In this document: piece by piece, positions 36,134 to 43,982 of the stretch
How the letters are laid out: each line of letters begins with the position of its first letter
Position numbering within the stretch: position 1 is the first letter of the stretch
Source: JBQTKD01 sp052386455
Lineage (GTDB): Bacteria > Actinomycetota > Actinomycetes > Sporichthyales > Sporichthyaceae
Direction of reading: 5' to 3'
Length of the DNA stretch: 53,991 nt
Assembly (NCBI GenBank): GCA_052386455.1
Contig: JBQTKD010000024.1
Coordinates: forward strand, 1-53,991
Program-made: the position numbers and the translations under genes
Notes under the pieces: model-generated
The model's input: only the letters and a program-made list of their open reading frames with translations
Databases searched by the model: none
Told to the model about the DNA's origin: nothing

Positions 36134-38938
36134 TCATCCGCGTTGCGGGGGCTTTTCGTCCAGAAGCTCGGCGAGATGCCGCGCCCGGCGAGTCGTCAGG
36201 TGGCCAACCTGGGTGCGGCAGCTGAACCCGTCGGCAAGCACGACGGCGTCCGGTGCGGCGGCGAGCGCGGGCAGCAGGCCGCCCTCCGCGATCCGGACCG
36301 ACAGGTCGTAGTGCTCGGCCTCGAACCCGAAGGCGCCGGCCAGGCCGCAGCAGCCCGCATCGAGCACCTGCAGGTCTACGCCCCAGCGGCGTAGCAGTGC
36401 GGCGTCGGCGGAGAACGTGCCCTCGGCGTGCTGGTGACAGTGCACCTGCGCGACCACGGGCCCGGTGGGCAGCCGAGCCGGGCGCCAGTCCGGAGCCAGG
36501 CGGGTGAGCGCCTCGGCCAGGGACACGACGCCGCCGGCGACGGCATCCGTCTGCGGGTCCCTGCCCAGCAGCGTCGGCAGGTCCGAGCGCAGCGCCGCCG
36601 TACAGCTCGGCTCGAGGCCGACGATCGGCACGCCCGCGGCCGCCAGCGGGGCGAGCCGCTCGACGGTTCGGCGCAGCACCCGACGGGCAACGCCGAGCTG
36701 GCCCGAGTGGATCCACGTCATGCCGCAGCACGGGTTGCCCGCGACCGGCTGCACCCGCAGGCCGGCCGCCACCAGGACGTCGAGCGCGGAGCGCGCCAGG
36801 TCCGGCGCGAACGCCGCGGTGAAGGTGTCCACCCACAGCGCGACCTGTGGACCGTCGGCCGGTCCGGAAACGGCCGGCAGGTCGGCTCGAGCGGTGAACC
36901 GGGGCAGCGGGCGCGCCAGGGCAACGCCCCCCGCGCGGCGCAGCATCCGGCTGCGGGCGAGCAGGTTGGCGGCGGCCGGTACCCGGCCGGCGAAGCGCGC
37001 CCACACCGGAAGCCAGCCGAGCGAGTAGTGCGCGGCGGGCCGGCGGCGGCCCCTGTAGTGGTGGTGCAGGAACTCGGCCTTGTAGGTCGCAAGGTCCACG
37101 CCGACGGGACAGTCCTTCTTGCAGCCCTTGCAGGACAGGCACAGGTCGAGGGCTTCGCGGACTTCGGTGGAACGCCAGCCGTCGGTGATCAGCTCGCCGC
37201 GGACCATCTCCTGCAGCACGCGGGCTCGGCCGCGGGTCGAGTCCTTTTCGTCGCCGGTGGCCCGGAAGCTCGGGCACATGACCCCGCCGGACTGCGCGCG
37301 GCACTTGCCGACGCCCACGCACCGGTGCACCTCCGAGTCGAAGGTGCCCGGGTAGCTCAGCAACACCGGCAGCGACTTCACCGGGTGCGGCCGGTGCTGC
37401 CGAAGGTCGGCGTCCAGCGCGCGCGGCGCCACGACGATGCCGGGGTTGAACACCCGCTGCGGATCGAAGGCGGCCTGGAACTCGGCGAACGCGGCGAGCA
37501 GTTCCGGCGCCGTGGTCCGAGACAGCAGTTCGGAACGCGACTGACCGTCGCCGTGCTCGCCGGAGCAGGATCCGCCGTGCGCGGCGACGAGGTCCGCACC
37601 CTCCTCGAGGAAGGAGCGGTACGCGGCGATGCCGCCCGCAGTGGCGAGGTCGAAGTCGATGCGGACGTGCAGGCAGCCGTCGCCGAAGTGTCCGTACAGC
37701 ACGCCGCGCCGGCCGTGACGGGTCATCATCTTCCGGAACTCGGTGAGGTAGGACCCGAGCCGTTCGATGGGGACGGCCGCGTCCTCCCAGCCCGGCCAGG
37801 CCGCGGTGCTGGTCCCGTCGGGGCGAGCCTGCGAGCCGCCGGCTGGGGAGTACGGGCGGCGGGTGGCGAGGCCCGCGCCGTCTTCGCGGATCCGCCAGAT
37901 CGCGCGCTGCGCCCCGGCGTCGACGACGACGGCCGCGCCCACGAACTCGCTGCGCAGGGCCGCGGCGGCGGCGATCGCCGCGGCCTCCGCCTCGGCCGGC
38001 GTCGCCCCGCCGAACTCGACCAGCAGCCAGCCCTCGCCTGCGGGCAGACCGCTGCGGTCCGTGCCCGGCGGCAGCAGGTCGGTGTCGATGCCCTCGCACG
38101 TGAGTGGATTGCGCGCCCGGATCGCGGGGATGGCGTCGGCGGCCAGGGCGAGGTCCGCGCAGCCCAGGACGAGCAGGGCGCGGGCGGCGGGCGGCGGGAC
38201 CAGGCGCAGCGTCGCGCCCAGGACCGCCGCGCAGGTGCCCTCCGTGCCAACCAAGGCCCTGGCCCAGTGCGGCGCGGAGGGCAGCAGGTGCTGCAGCGCG
38301 TAGCCGGACGCCTGCCGCTCGAAGCGCCCGAGCCCGGTGCGGATCGCGTCGCCGTACCGGTTGGCCAGGTCCTCGAGCGTCCCGCGCAGCCGTTCGTCGG
38401 CCGGCGGCCGCCCGTCGAGGGTCAGCCGCGTGCCGTCGGCCAACAGCACGTCCAGGGACTCGACGGAGTCCACGGTGCGCCCCCACGCGAGGGAGTGCGA
38501 ACCGCAGGCGTTGTTCGCGATCATTCCGCCGAGCGTCGCCCGCGAGTGCGTCGAGGGATCCGGCCCGAAGGTGAGGCCGTGCGGGGCGGTCGCGGCGCGG
38601 AGCCGGTCGAGCACGAGCCCCGGCTCCACCCGGGCCAGCCGCGCTTCGGGATCGATCTCGAGGACCCGGTTGAACCGCCGCGAGCAGTCCAGCACGACGC
38701 CCGGCCCGATCGACGAGCCGCCGACGCTCGTCCCACCGCCGCGCATGGTGACGCCGACACCGTGCGCCGCGGCGATCGCCACGGCTGCGGCCACGTCGTC
38801 GGAGTTCGCGGGGAACACCACCGCCCGTGGCACGTGCCGGTAGTTCGAGGCGTCCGAGGAGTACTCGGCCCGGCGGCGCACGTCGTCCTCCACCGCGCCC
38901 GGCAGCGCTGCCTTCAGCTCCGCAACCAGGTCTGTCAT
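36134..38938 (-). CDS. FAD-binding and (Fe-S)-binding oxidoreductase (GlcD-GlcF fusion, YdiJ-like)
   Basis: A 934-residue fusion protein. Residues about 35-220 are an FAD_binding_4 (PCMH) domain with TMRGGGTSVGGSSIGPGVVL and GMIANNACGSHSLAWGRTVD; the FAD-linked C-terminal domain follows with GHFGDGCLHVRIDFDL and HGGSCSGEHGDGQSRSELL. A 4Fe-4S module has Cys in RCVGVGKCRAQSGGVMCPS and CLSCKGCKKDCPVGVD, and the last third has the CCG pairs (NPCCGMTW, DAGCCGLAGAFGFE) of GlcF/HdrB. It probably oxidises a 2-hydroxy acid such as D-lactate or D-2-hydroxyglutarate and passes electrons to a quinone; the substrate is inferred. The ATG at 38938 fits the family start; the open frame extends far upstream only as a shadow. 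It diverges from a small gene. Confidence 0.92.
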   Translation of the reverse strand: MTDLVAELKAALPGAVEDDVRRRAEYSSDASNYRHVPRAVVFPANSDDVAAAVAIAAAHGVGVTMRGGGTSVGGSSIGPGVVLDCSRRFNRVLEIDPEARLARVEPGLVLDRLRAATAPHGLTFGPDPSTHSRATLGGMIANNACGSHSLAWGRTVDSVESLDVLLADGTRLTLDGRPPADERLRGTLEDLANRYGDAIRTGLGRFERQASGYALQHLLPSAPHWARALVGTEGTCAAVLGATLRLVPPPAARALLVLGCADLALAADAIPAIRARNPLTCEGIDTDLLPPGTDRSGLPAGEGWLLVEFGGATPAEAEAAAIAAAAALRSEFVGAAVVVDAGAQRAIWRIREDGAGLATRRPYSPAGGSQARPDGTSTAAWPGWEDAAVPIERLGSYLTEFRKMMTRHGRRGVLYGHFGDGCLHVRIDFDLATAGGIAAYRSFLEEGADLVAAHGGSCSGEHGDGQSRSELLSRTTAPELLAAFAEFQAAFDPQRVFNPGIVVAPRALDADLRQHRPHPVKSLPVLLSYPGTFDSEVHRCVGVGKCRAQSGGVMCPSFRATGDEKDSTRGRARVLQEMVRGELITDGWRSTEVREALDLCLSCKGCKKDCPVGVDLATYKAEFLHHHYRGRRRPAAHYSLGWLPVWARFAGRVPAAANLLARSRMLRRAGGVALARPLPRFTARADLPAVSGPADGPQVALWVDTFTAAFAPDLARSALDVLVAAGLRVQPVAGNPCCGMTWIHSGQLGVARRVLRRTVERLAPLAAAGVPIVGLEPSCTAALRSDLPTLLGRDPQTDAVAGGVVSLAEALTRLAPDWRPARLPTGPVVAQVHCHQHAEGTFSADAALLRRWGVDLQVLDAGCCGLAGAFGFEAEHYDLSVRIAEGGLLPALAAAPDAVVLADGFSCRTQVGHLTTRRARHLAELLDEKPPQRG

Positions 38939-38949
38939 GCGGAATACTG

Positions 38950-39087
38950 GTGACCGTGAGGACCGATCCGGTGCTGCCCGGCCGCAGCCGCGACGACGAA
39001 GACCGCGGCTGGGGCGAGGACGGCGAAGATGCCGCTCGCGAGCGCGACGAGTGGTTGCGCCGGCAGCGCCCGCCCCACCACGAGTAG
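38950..39087 (+). CDS. Small conserved actinobacterial protein (RSxDD..WG type)
   Basis: A 45-residue protein, VTVRTDPVLPGRSRDDEDRG followed by WGEDGEDAARERDEWLRRQR and PPHHE. The pattern LPxRSxDDxDxGWG... ending RPPHH/W recurs in many actinobacterial genomes as a tiny acidic protein of unknown function. The start is GTG at 38950 or 38956. It is divergent from the GlcD-GlcF fusion and ends exactly where the convergent methyltransferase gene ends. Confidence 0.6.
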   Translation: MTVRTDPVLPGRSRDDEDRGWGEDGEDAARERDEWLRRQRPPHHE

Positions 39088-39906
39088 CTAGCGCTTTTCG
39101 GCGGTCACGGTGTACATGAGCGGGATGCGCTCGTGCCCGGCGGGCAGTACGTACCGGCCACCGTCGGTCGGCACCATCCACGGCAGCGCGTGCCATTCGC
39201 TCTCGGTGTGCTCGACCAGGCCCGTGATGCGCAGCCCGGCGTTGACCAGGGCGCTCACGACCTCGCCGAGCCCGTGGTTCCACACGTACCGTTCCGGAGC
39301 GGACAGGTGCACCGCGCGGTTGTCGTAGCTGGTCGGAGAGTCGACGAACTGCGGCTCGGTGTTGAAGTAGGGGTAGCGCAGCACCAGCAGTTCGTCGTCG
39401 CGCTCGTCGTCGAGCGTGAACAGCACCGGGTGCAGCTCGCGGACGAACAGCCGCCCACCGGGCGCCAGGAGCGCGGCCACGACGCGCGCCCAGCCGACGA
39501 TGTCCGGCAGCCAGCACAGGGCCCCGACGCCGGTGTAGACCAAATCGAAGGTGTCCCCGCCCAGGGCCGCCGGGGCCTCGTAGACGTCCGCGACCACGAA
39601 CCGGGCGGCGACCCCGGCGCGGGCACACACTTCGCGGGCGGCCTCGATGGCCGTCGGGGAGAAGTCCAAGCCGGTGACGTCCGCACCCAGACGGGCCAGG
39701 GACAACGCGTCCACCCCGATGTGGCACTGCAGGTGCACGGCCCGCTTGCCGGTCAGGTCGCCGAGCAGTTCGGCGTCGTGCGCGACCACTCCGGACAGCG
39801 CGCCGGGGTCCTCGACGAGTGCCTGCACGCCCGCGCCCGTGGTGGCCAACTGCACCAGGACCCGGGATTCCCAGTTCTGCAGGTTCGTCTGCCGGTACTG
39901 ATCCAC
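39088..39906 (-). CDS. Class I SAM-dependent methyltransferase
   Basis: A 272-residue methyltransferase. Motif I is VHLQCHIGVDALSLARLGAD (G-x-G relaxed to H-I-G-V-D), motif II region VTGLDFSPTAIEAAREVCAR, then FVVADVYEAP, FDLVYTGVGALCWLPDI and GGRLFVRELHPVLF. The last part has a cap-like insert (HLSAPERYVWNHGLGEVVSA). The substrate is unknown; similar proteins act on small molecules. The GTG at 39906 is used. It stands between the GlcD-GlcF pair and the cobalamin riboswitch, transcribed away from the latter. Confidence 0.88.
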   Translation of the reverse strand: MDQYRQTNLQNWESRVLVQLATTGAGVQALVEDPGALSGVVAHDAELLGDLTGKRAVHLQCHIGVDALSLARLGADVTGLDFSPTAIEAAREVCARAGVAARFVVADVYEAPAALGGDTFDLVYTGVGALCWLPDIVGWARVVAALLAPGGRLFVRELHPVLFTLDDERDDELLVLRYPYFNTEPQFVDSPTSYDNRAVHLSAPERYVWNHGLGEVVSALVNAGLRITGLVEHTESEWHALPWMVPTDGGRYVLPAGHERIPLMYTVTAEKR

Positions 39907-39944
39907 GCGCGTCAGTCTCCCCCATTGGTGGCGACGTACCCGCA

Positions 39945-40050
39945 GGGACTATCGTCGACTCGCGCGAGAGACCGGGAAGACGGTGCAAATCCGTCGCGGT
40001 CGCGCCACCGTGAGCCGCGCGAGCGGCGAGTCGGGAACCACCTCTCGCGA
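39945..40050 (+). promoter_or_regulatory. Cobalamin (B12) riboswitch
   Basis: Core sequence features of the cobalamin aptamer are present: GGGAAG (39974-39979), GGTGCAAATCC (39982-39992), and a B12-box-like GCGCCACCGTGAG near 40002-40014. The outer sequence ACTCGCGCG near 39958-39966 can pair with CGCGCGAGCGGCGAGT near 40016-40031. It lies upstream of cbtB-cbtA, a known target in actinobacteria. Binding adenosyl- or methylcobalamin would reduce expression. The exact ends are approximate. Confidence 0.8.
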
Positions 40051-40056
40051 GGCGCG

Positions 40057-40125
40057 GGCGATTGAGGCGAGCGGAGAAACGAGCAGCGAGGAACGAGCGC
40101 TTGTTTATCCCGAGCCGATTGAGCC
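40057..40125 (-). repeat. Three-module dispersed repeat, copy B, between riboswitch and cbtB
   Basis: Reverse-complement copies of the modules at 26248-26314: TCCGCTCGCCTCAATCGCC at 40057-40075, CTCGTTCCTCG at 40087-40097 and GGCTCAATCGGCTCGG at 40110-40125. The spacing is 12 and 11 bases, against 12 and 9 in copy A. It occupies the space where the expression platform of the riboswitch would be expected. Confidence 0.8.
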
Positions 40126-40177
40126 GGCCTTTGCACCGTCGATCAGGGGACGCATCGATCCCCGAAGGGAGCCCAAC

Positions 40178-40405
40178 GTGAGCAGCATCAATGCCCCCGC
40201 GTCGCTGACGCCGGAGCGCGCCACCCCGGTTGTCGTATCCGCGCCGGCCGGCTTCGCCTGGCTGCTGGGCACCTCGGTGCTGGCCGTGCTCGTCTACTAC
40301 TTCATCGGCATCGAGCAGGGCATGGTCTCGATGCTCGGCGCCGAGGGACACGTGCACGAGTTCGTGCACGACGCGCGTCACCTGCTCGGCTTCCCCTGCC
40401 ACTAG
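40178..40405 (+). CDS. cbtB: CbtB, cobalt transporter small subunit
   Basis: A 75-residue protein with one membrane helix (FAWLLGTSVLAVLVYYFIGI, about 27-46) and a His-rich C-terminal tail (GHVHEFVHDARHLLGFPCH) that may bind cobalt. This is the typical CbtB of the CbtAB cobalt transporter, predicted from its regular cobalamin riboswitch. The GTG at 40178 lies after GAAGGGAG; the open frame extends upstream through the repeat. cbtA follows ten bases later. Confidence 0.92.
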   Translation: MSSINAPASLTPERATPVVVSAPAGFAWLLGTSVLAVLVYYFIGIEQGMVSMLGAEGHVHEFVHDARHLLGFPCH

Positions 40406-40415
40406 GGGCGCCGAC

Positions 40416-41264
40416 ATGGAGCTCAAGCTGATCCTCCGGGGAATGTTCGCCGGCCTGATCGGCGGCCTTCTCGCGTGGTTCTTCGCGCTCGCGCTCGCCG
40501 AGCCGGTCATCGACGCCGCCATCGAGTACGAGGGCGCGCGCGACGAGGCTCTGGCCAAGCTCGACGGCATCGCGCTCGAGGAGGGTGCCCCGCTGGTCAG
40601 CCGCACGATCCAGGGCGGCATCGGCATCGGCGTCGGCACGGTCCTGTTCGCCATTGCGATGGGCGCCCTGGTCGCGGTGGCGTACTCGCTGTGCCTGGGC
40701 CGCACCGGTGCGGTCCGCGCGAAGCCGCTGGCGCTGCTGGTGGCGGCCGCGGGTTTTCTGACGGTCTTTCTGATCCCGTTCGCGAAGTACCCGACGAGCC
40801 CGCCGGCGGCGAGCACGGACGACACCATCCACGACCGGGGCACCCTGTTCCTGGTGGTGCTCGGCGTCGCGGTGCTCGGGATGGTCGCCGCGGTGGTCGT
40901 GGGCCAGGCGCTCAAGCCGAAGTTCGGCACCTGGAACGCGTCGGTCATCGCCGGGGTCGGGTATCTGGTGGGCATCACGGCGCTGTTCGTCGCGCTGCCG
41001 CCGCTCGGGCACCTCGGCGCGAACGTGGCCGCGGCCGGATTCGAACGCTCCGCCGAGACCCCGCTGCCGATCCGCGACGACGCCGGGAACATCGTGTTCC
41101 CCGGCTTCCCGGCCGACGTGCTGGCGGAGTTCCGCGCGTACTCGGTGGGCACGCACCTCATCGTTTGGGCGGGCATCGGCCTGGTGTTCGCGCCGCTCGC
41201 CGAGCGGGTGCTGCGCGCTCGGCCCACGGCGCAAGCCGCGAGCCTGCAGGACTCAATCCGCTAG
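40416..41264 (+). CDS. cbtA: CbtA, cobalt transporter subunit
   Basis: A 282-residue membrane protein with about six hydrophobic segments, starting MELKLILRGMFAGLIGGLLA. Family marks are the conserved E-P-x-I-D-x-A-I-x-x-E in LAEPVIDAAIEYEGAR, GIGIGVGTVLFAIAMGALVA, and a segment FGTWNASVIAGVGYLVGITA. CbtA/CbtB import cobalt for B12 synthesis. It overlaps the convergent FhuF-like gene by 12 bases, so there is no terminator between them. Confidence 0.93.
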   Translation: MELKLILRGMFAGLIGGLLAWFFALALAEPVIDAAIEYEGARDEALAKLDGIALEEGAPLVSRTIQGGIGIGVGTVLFAIAMGALVAVAYSLCLGRTGAVRAKPLALLVAAAGFLTVFLIPFAKYPTSPPAASTDDTIHDRGTLFLVVLGVAVLGMVAAVVVGQALKPKFGTWNASVIAGVGYLVGITALFVALPPLGHLGANVAAAGFERSAETPLPIRDDAGNIVFPGFPADVLAEFRAYSVGTHLIVWAGIGLVFAPLAERVLRARPTAQAASLQDSIR

Positions 41265-41975
41265 CACGCAGTCGCCGCAATACCCTCCGCCGGGGACGCG
41301 GTAGTACAGGCAGCAGCTGGTGCGCACGAAGCCGCGGCCGGGCGCAAACTCGCCGTGCCCCGCCAAGGGGTCGCGGGCGAGGGTGGCCCGAGCGACGGCC
41401 GATACCCGGACGGCACTGTCCGGGCCGGCGCGGACCAGACCGGTGGCGGCGGCGGCGAAGGAGGACGCGACGTTGCCCCAGAGCACGCGGCGGGAGACCC
41501 CGAGGCGGGCCACCGCCTCGGTCAGGTCGGCGACCGGGCCCTCCGCGAGCGCCGCGCCGAGAAAGGCGGCCACGGCCGCGTGATCGTTCGGGTCGACGGC
41601 CGTGCTCTCCACATGGGGGTGCGTCAGGGGAACGGGGCCGAGAACGTCGCGCCAGTACAGGCCGGCGGTTTCGACGTGCAGGAGGGCGCCGCCGAGCACT
41701 GCGGCGGCCAGCGTCGGCGAGACCAGTCGGGCGACCAGGCCGAGGTGCACGAGCGATGCGGCGGCACGGGCGTCGATGTCCGCGGCGGGCACGCGGGCGC
41801 GTTCGCCGAGGACCGCTGTGACCGCCGCCACCCGGGCCGTCAGCAGGTCGCCGCCGACGAGGCCGGCGAACGGGTGCCACGGCATCTCCCCCGAGGGCGC
41901 CGGCTCTTCCGTCCACAACTCGTAGAACGGGCCGGCCTGCGCGGCCGCGGCCAGCGCCTGCTCCGGGTTCGCCAC
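41253..41975 (-). CDS. FhuF-like (2Fe-2S)-binding protein
   Basis: A 240-residue protein whose C-terminus RTSCCLYYRVPGGGYCGDC has the C-C-x10-C-x2-C cluster pattern of FhuF siderophore-iron reductases. The N-terminal part is helical and fits the actinobacterial FhuF-like family, which reduces ferric iron in the cytoplasm after siderophore import. No siderophore genes are nearby. The GTG at 41975 is chosen; TACGGT lies eight bases upstream. It converges with cbtA. Confidence 0.87.
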   Translation of the reverse strand: MANPEQALAAAAQAGPFYELWTEEPAPSGEMPWHPFAGLVGGDLLTARVAAVTAVLGERARVPAADIDARAAASLVHLGLVARLVSPTLAAAVLGGALLHVETAGLYWRDVLGPVPLTHPHVESTAVDPNDHAAVAAFLGAALAEGPVADLTEAVARLGVSRRVLWGNVASSFAAAATGLVRAGPDSAVRVSAVARATLARDPLAGHGEFAPGRGFVRTSCCLYYRVPGGGYCGDCVLAD

Positions 41976-42047
41976 GACCCCCGACCGTAGCGGCTGCCCC
42001 GCCGGCGGCCGGCACAAACCTGAGAGTGCGGGATCCACCACTTGGGG

Positions 42048-42076
42048 TGACTGAACGTCAGATGAGCTACTACGAT
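42048..42076 (+). promoter_or_regulatory. Promoter with overlapping inverted repeat upstream of a TetR gene
   Basis: TGACTG (-35, 42048-42053), 17 bases, TACGAT (-10, 42071-42076), with the GTG start at 42084 seven bases further. The -35 lies in TGAC-TGAAC-GTCA (42048-42060), a 13-bp inverted repeat that could be an autoregulatory TetR operator. The upstream ATG at 42075 overlaps the -10 and is unlikely to be transcribed. Confidence 0.5.
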
Positions 42077-42083
42077 GCCCGAC

Positions 42084-42698
42084 GTGGCTAAAACTGACGC
42101 TCCGAAAGTGAAGCTTCGCACCGTCGACAAGCGCATGGCCGGTCGCCGTGCTCGGGAGACCCGGGATCGCATCCTGGAGTCGCTGGGCACGCTGCTGGGC
42201 TCCATGTCCTACCGCGACGTGCGCGTGACCGACGTCGTTCGCGAGGTGGGCACCTCGCCGGCGACCTTCTACCAGTACTTCGCGGACGTGGAGACCGCCG
42301 TACTGGCCTTGGCCCAGGACGTCGTGAAGGACGCCGCGGGTCTGAAGTCCCTGGCCGAGGGCGCATCGATGACGGGCAAGGCCGCCGTTGCCTCGGTGGA
42401 CAAGATCGTCGACGGGATCGGCGCGTTCTACAAGAAGAACGAGGCGGTGCTGCGCGTGCTGGACGTCGCAGCCTCCGAGGGCGCCGCGCCGTTCAAGAAG
42501 GCACGGGCGGCGCTGTCCACCGCCGTCGCCGCTCCGCTCGTCGCGGTCGGCGCCGACAAGGCGAACGCCGCCGCTGCCGCCGCCCTGATCGCCGCCACCT
42601 CCGGCTCGCGTGCCGCCGACGGAGGGGTCACCGCCGCCGAGCTGCGTGCCGCCGTCGGCAAGCAGGTGTTCTGGGCCATCACCGGGCGCAAGGCCTGA
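42084..42698 (+). CDS. TetR/AcrR family transcriptional regulator
   Basis: A 204-residue regulator. The DNA-binding part RETRDRILESLGTLLGSMSY, then RDVRVTDVVREVGTSPATFY and QYFADVETAVLALAQDV is the TetR helix-turn-helix; it is preceded by a basic tail (KVKLRTVDKRMAGRRARETR). The ligand domain is rich in Ala and Lys. Similar TetR proteins often regulate lipid metabolism, but no target is evident here. The start is taken as GTG at 42084, from the promoter; ATG at 42075 is the alternative. A MarR-like gene begins four bases after the stop. Confidence 0.88.
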   Translation: MAKTDAPKVKLRTVDKRMAGRRARETRDRILESLGTLLGSMSYRDVRVTDVVREVGTSPATFYQYFADVETAVLALAQDVVKDAAGLKSLAEGASMTGKAAVASVDKIVDGIGAFYKKNEAVLRVLDVAASEGAAPFKKARAALSTAVAAPLVAVGADKANAAAAAALIAATSGSRAADGGVTAAELRAAVGKQVFWAITGRKA

Positions 42699-42702
42699 CC
42701 CA

Positions 42703-42724
42703 GTGAGCGAGCTTGCGAGCTCAC
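42703..42724. repeat. GAGCGAGCTTGCGAG-type repeat, palindromic copy
   Basis: GTGAGC and GCTCAC flank GAGCTTGC, forming an imperfect palindrome; the core TGAGCGAGCTTGCGAGC is identical to 28707-28723. Confidence 0.6.
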
Positions 42725-43152
42725 CGACCAGCACCGCACTCGACGGCCTGCCCGAGAGAGTCAACGATCTCTACGGGCGGGCCGTCGACGCGGTTTTGAA
42801 GCGCAACGGCCTGCGCGCCCGGCACTGGCACGTGCTGCACGTTCTGGCCGGTGGGCCATTGGACCGTGCTCAGGTGGCCGAGGCGATGCTCGCGTTCTGG
42901 GTCGAGGCCTCGGTGACGCAGACCGACGTCGTCGACGACCTCGTCCGCCGCGACTGGGTCGCGACCGACGGCTCGAGCTACTCCCTCACCGCCCACGGCA
43001 CCGCCGCGGTCGCCCGCATCCAGACCGGCCTCGACGAGCTGTCCACCCAGTCGCTGGCCGGGCTCAGCCCGGACGCCGTCGCAACCGCCCGCGCCGTCCT
43101 CGACACCATGCGCGAAAATCTCGAGAAAACGCTCCCCGAATCTCGCCGATAG
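42703..43152 (+). CDS. MarR-like winged-helix protein
   Basis: A 149-residue protein resembling MarR regulators: a first helix (RVNDLYGRAVDAVLKRNGLR), HWHVLHVLAGGPLDRAQVAE, SVTQTDVVDDLVRRDWVATD and a wing SSYSLTAHGTAAVARIQTGL. The N-terminus VSELASSPTS comes from the GTGAGCGAGCTTGCGAGC repeat, and the stop codon TAG lies in the 60-bp hairpin at 43146-43205, so both ends of the gene are made by repeat DNA. It follows the TetR gene by four bases and is probably co-transcribed. Confidence 0.75.
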   Translation: MSELASSPTSTALDGLPERVNDLYGRAVDAVLKRNGLRARHWHVLHVLAGGPLDRAQVAEAMLAFWVEASVTQTDVVDDLVRRDWVATDGSSYSLTAHGTAAVARIQTGLDELSTQSLAGLSPDAVATARAVLDTMRENLEKTLPESRR

Positions 43153-43205
43153 TGCACTCGGGGCACGCTTTTCGGCTCCGAGGCATACCTGGACTGCACT
43201 ATCGG
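43146..43205. repeat. 60-bp hairpin repeat, copy 2
   Basis: Same length and plan as 30347-30406: 23-base arms and a 14-base centre, with outer ends CCGATAGTGCA / TGCACTATCGG identical. TAG at 43150-43152 is the stop of the plus-strand MarR-like gene, and CTA at 43199-43201 is the stop (TAG) of the minus-strand TetR gene. Confidence 0.85.
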
Positions 43206-43891
43206 GGGTGTTCGGGCCCAGCGGGTGCGACGGCGAAGAAGCTCGGGAGGACCAGGTCCGGGTCCAGTTCGACGCCGGCGTCGGCGAGGACCGAGGCGAG
43301 CATCGCCCAGGTCCAGGCCGTGAGCCGGTCGACCTTGGCTGACTGTCCGTCAGGCTGGTCGCGCCGCCCGGTCACCGACTCGACCATGCCGACGACCGCG
43401 TAGGCGAGGTCCGCGGCGACCTCCCGAGGGGTGCCGAGCAGGTCCAGGTACGTGCCGAAGACGCGGGCGAGATGGTCGGCGACGGCTTTGCGGACGCCGA
43501 CGTAGCCGTCGAGGGAGTTCGGATCGTCGTCCGGGCGGACGTGGCCGAGCAGGTAGTCGTGCAGGTTCCGGTTGGCGTCGAGCCAGTGCACGTAGGCGCC
43601 GATTGCGCCGGCGATCATCTGCCGCGCGGAGCCCCGGGGCCGCCAGATCGGGCCAAGGTCGGCGACGACGAGGTGCGCCACGCGCGTGCTGATGGCGCGT
43701 TCGAGGTCCTTGCGGTCGTCGAAGTGCCGGTAGAGCCGAGTTCGGGCGACCCCGACGGCCGCGGCGATGTCCTCGACCGAGACGCCGGGTCCGCGTTCGG
43801 CGATGACGCGCAGCGCGGCGTCGACGAACTCCTCGCGCCGCCGCTCGCGCTGCCCGGCCCAGCGCGCGGCCTGGCCGGTCAACTCCGTCAT
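43199..43891 (-). CDS. TetR family repressor of the AurF-like oxygenase operon
   Basis: A 230-residue TetR regulator. The DNA-binding domain REEFVDAALRVIAERGPGVS, VEDIAAAVGVARTRLYRHFD, then DRKDLERAISTRVAHL is clear; the ligand domain includes GYVGVRKAVADHLARVFGTY. On the minus strand TAGACT lies six bases upstream of the ATG, a leaderless promoter. Two identical-plan palindromes TGGTAC-N5-GTACCA lie between this gene and the divergent oxygenase gene, making autoregulation and repression of the oxygenase operon likely. The stop codon comes from the 60-bp hairpin repeat. Confidence 0.92.
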   Translation of the reverse strand: MTELTGQAARWAGQRERRREEFVDAALRVIAERGPGVSVEDIAAAVGVARTRLYRHFDDRKDLERAISTRVAHLVVADLGPIWRPRGSARQMIAGAIGAYVHWLDANRNLHDYLLGHVRPDDDPNSLDGYVGVRKAVADHLARVFGTYLDLLGTPREVAADLAYAVVGMVESVTGRRDQPDGQSAKVDRLTAWTWAMLASVLADAGVELDPDLVLPSFFAVAPAGPEHPR

Positions 43892-43897
43892 GGATTC

Positions 43898-43903
43898 AGT
43901 CTA
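43898..43903 (-). promoter_or_regulatory. Leaderless-type -10 element of the TetR gene
   Basis: TAGACT on the minus strand, six bases, ATG at 43891. It lies ten bases from the first operator. Confidence 0.55.
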
Positions 43904-43912
43904 GCGGTTGAG

Positions 43913-43929
43913 TGGTACAAGGCGTACCA
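43913..43929. promoter_or_regulatory. TetR operator 1
   Basis: TGGTAC-AAGGC-GTACCA, a perfect 6+6 palindrome with a five-base spacer, 21 bases from the TetR start codon. Confidence 0.75.
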
Positions 43930-43945
43930 TGCAATTCGTAGAGAC

Positions 43946-43962
43946 TGGTACACGTCGTACCA
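43946..43962. promoter_or_regulatory. TetR operator 2
   Basis: TGGTAC-ACGTC-GTACCA, same half-sites and spacer as operator 1, centred 33 bases away, about three helical turns, so two dimers could sit on one face of the DNA. It lies 20 bases before the oxygenase start. Confidence 0.75.
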
Positions 43963-43982
43963 CACAGACTGGGAGAAGGCAG

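Noticed and set aside
38939..41227. Upstream extension of the GlcD-GlcF frame
   Set aside because: No family-like sequence, runs antisense to cbtA, cbtB and the riboswitch; the conserved protein starts at 38938.
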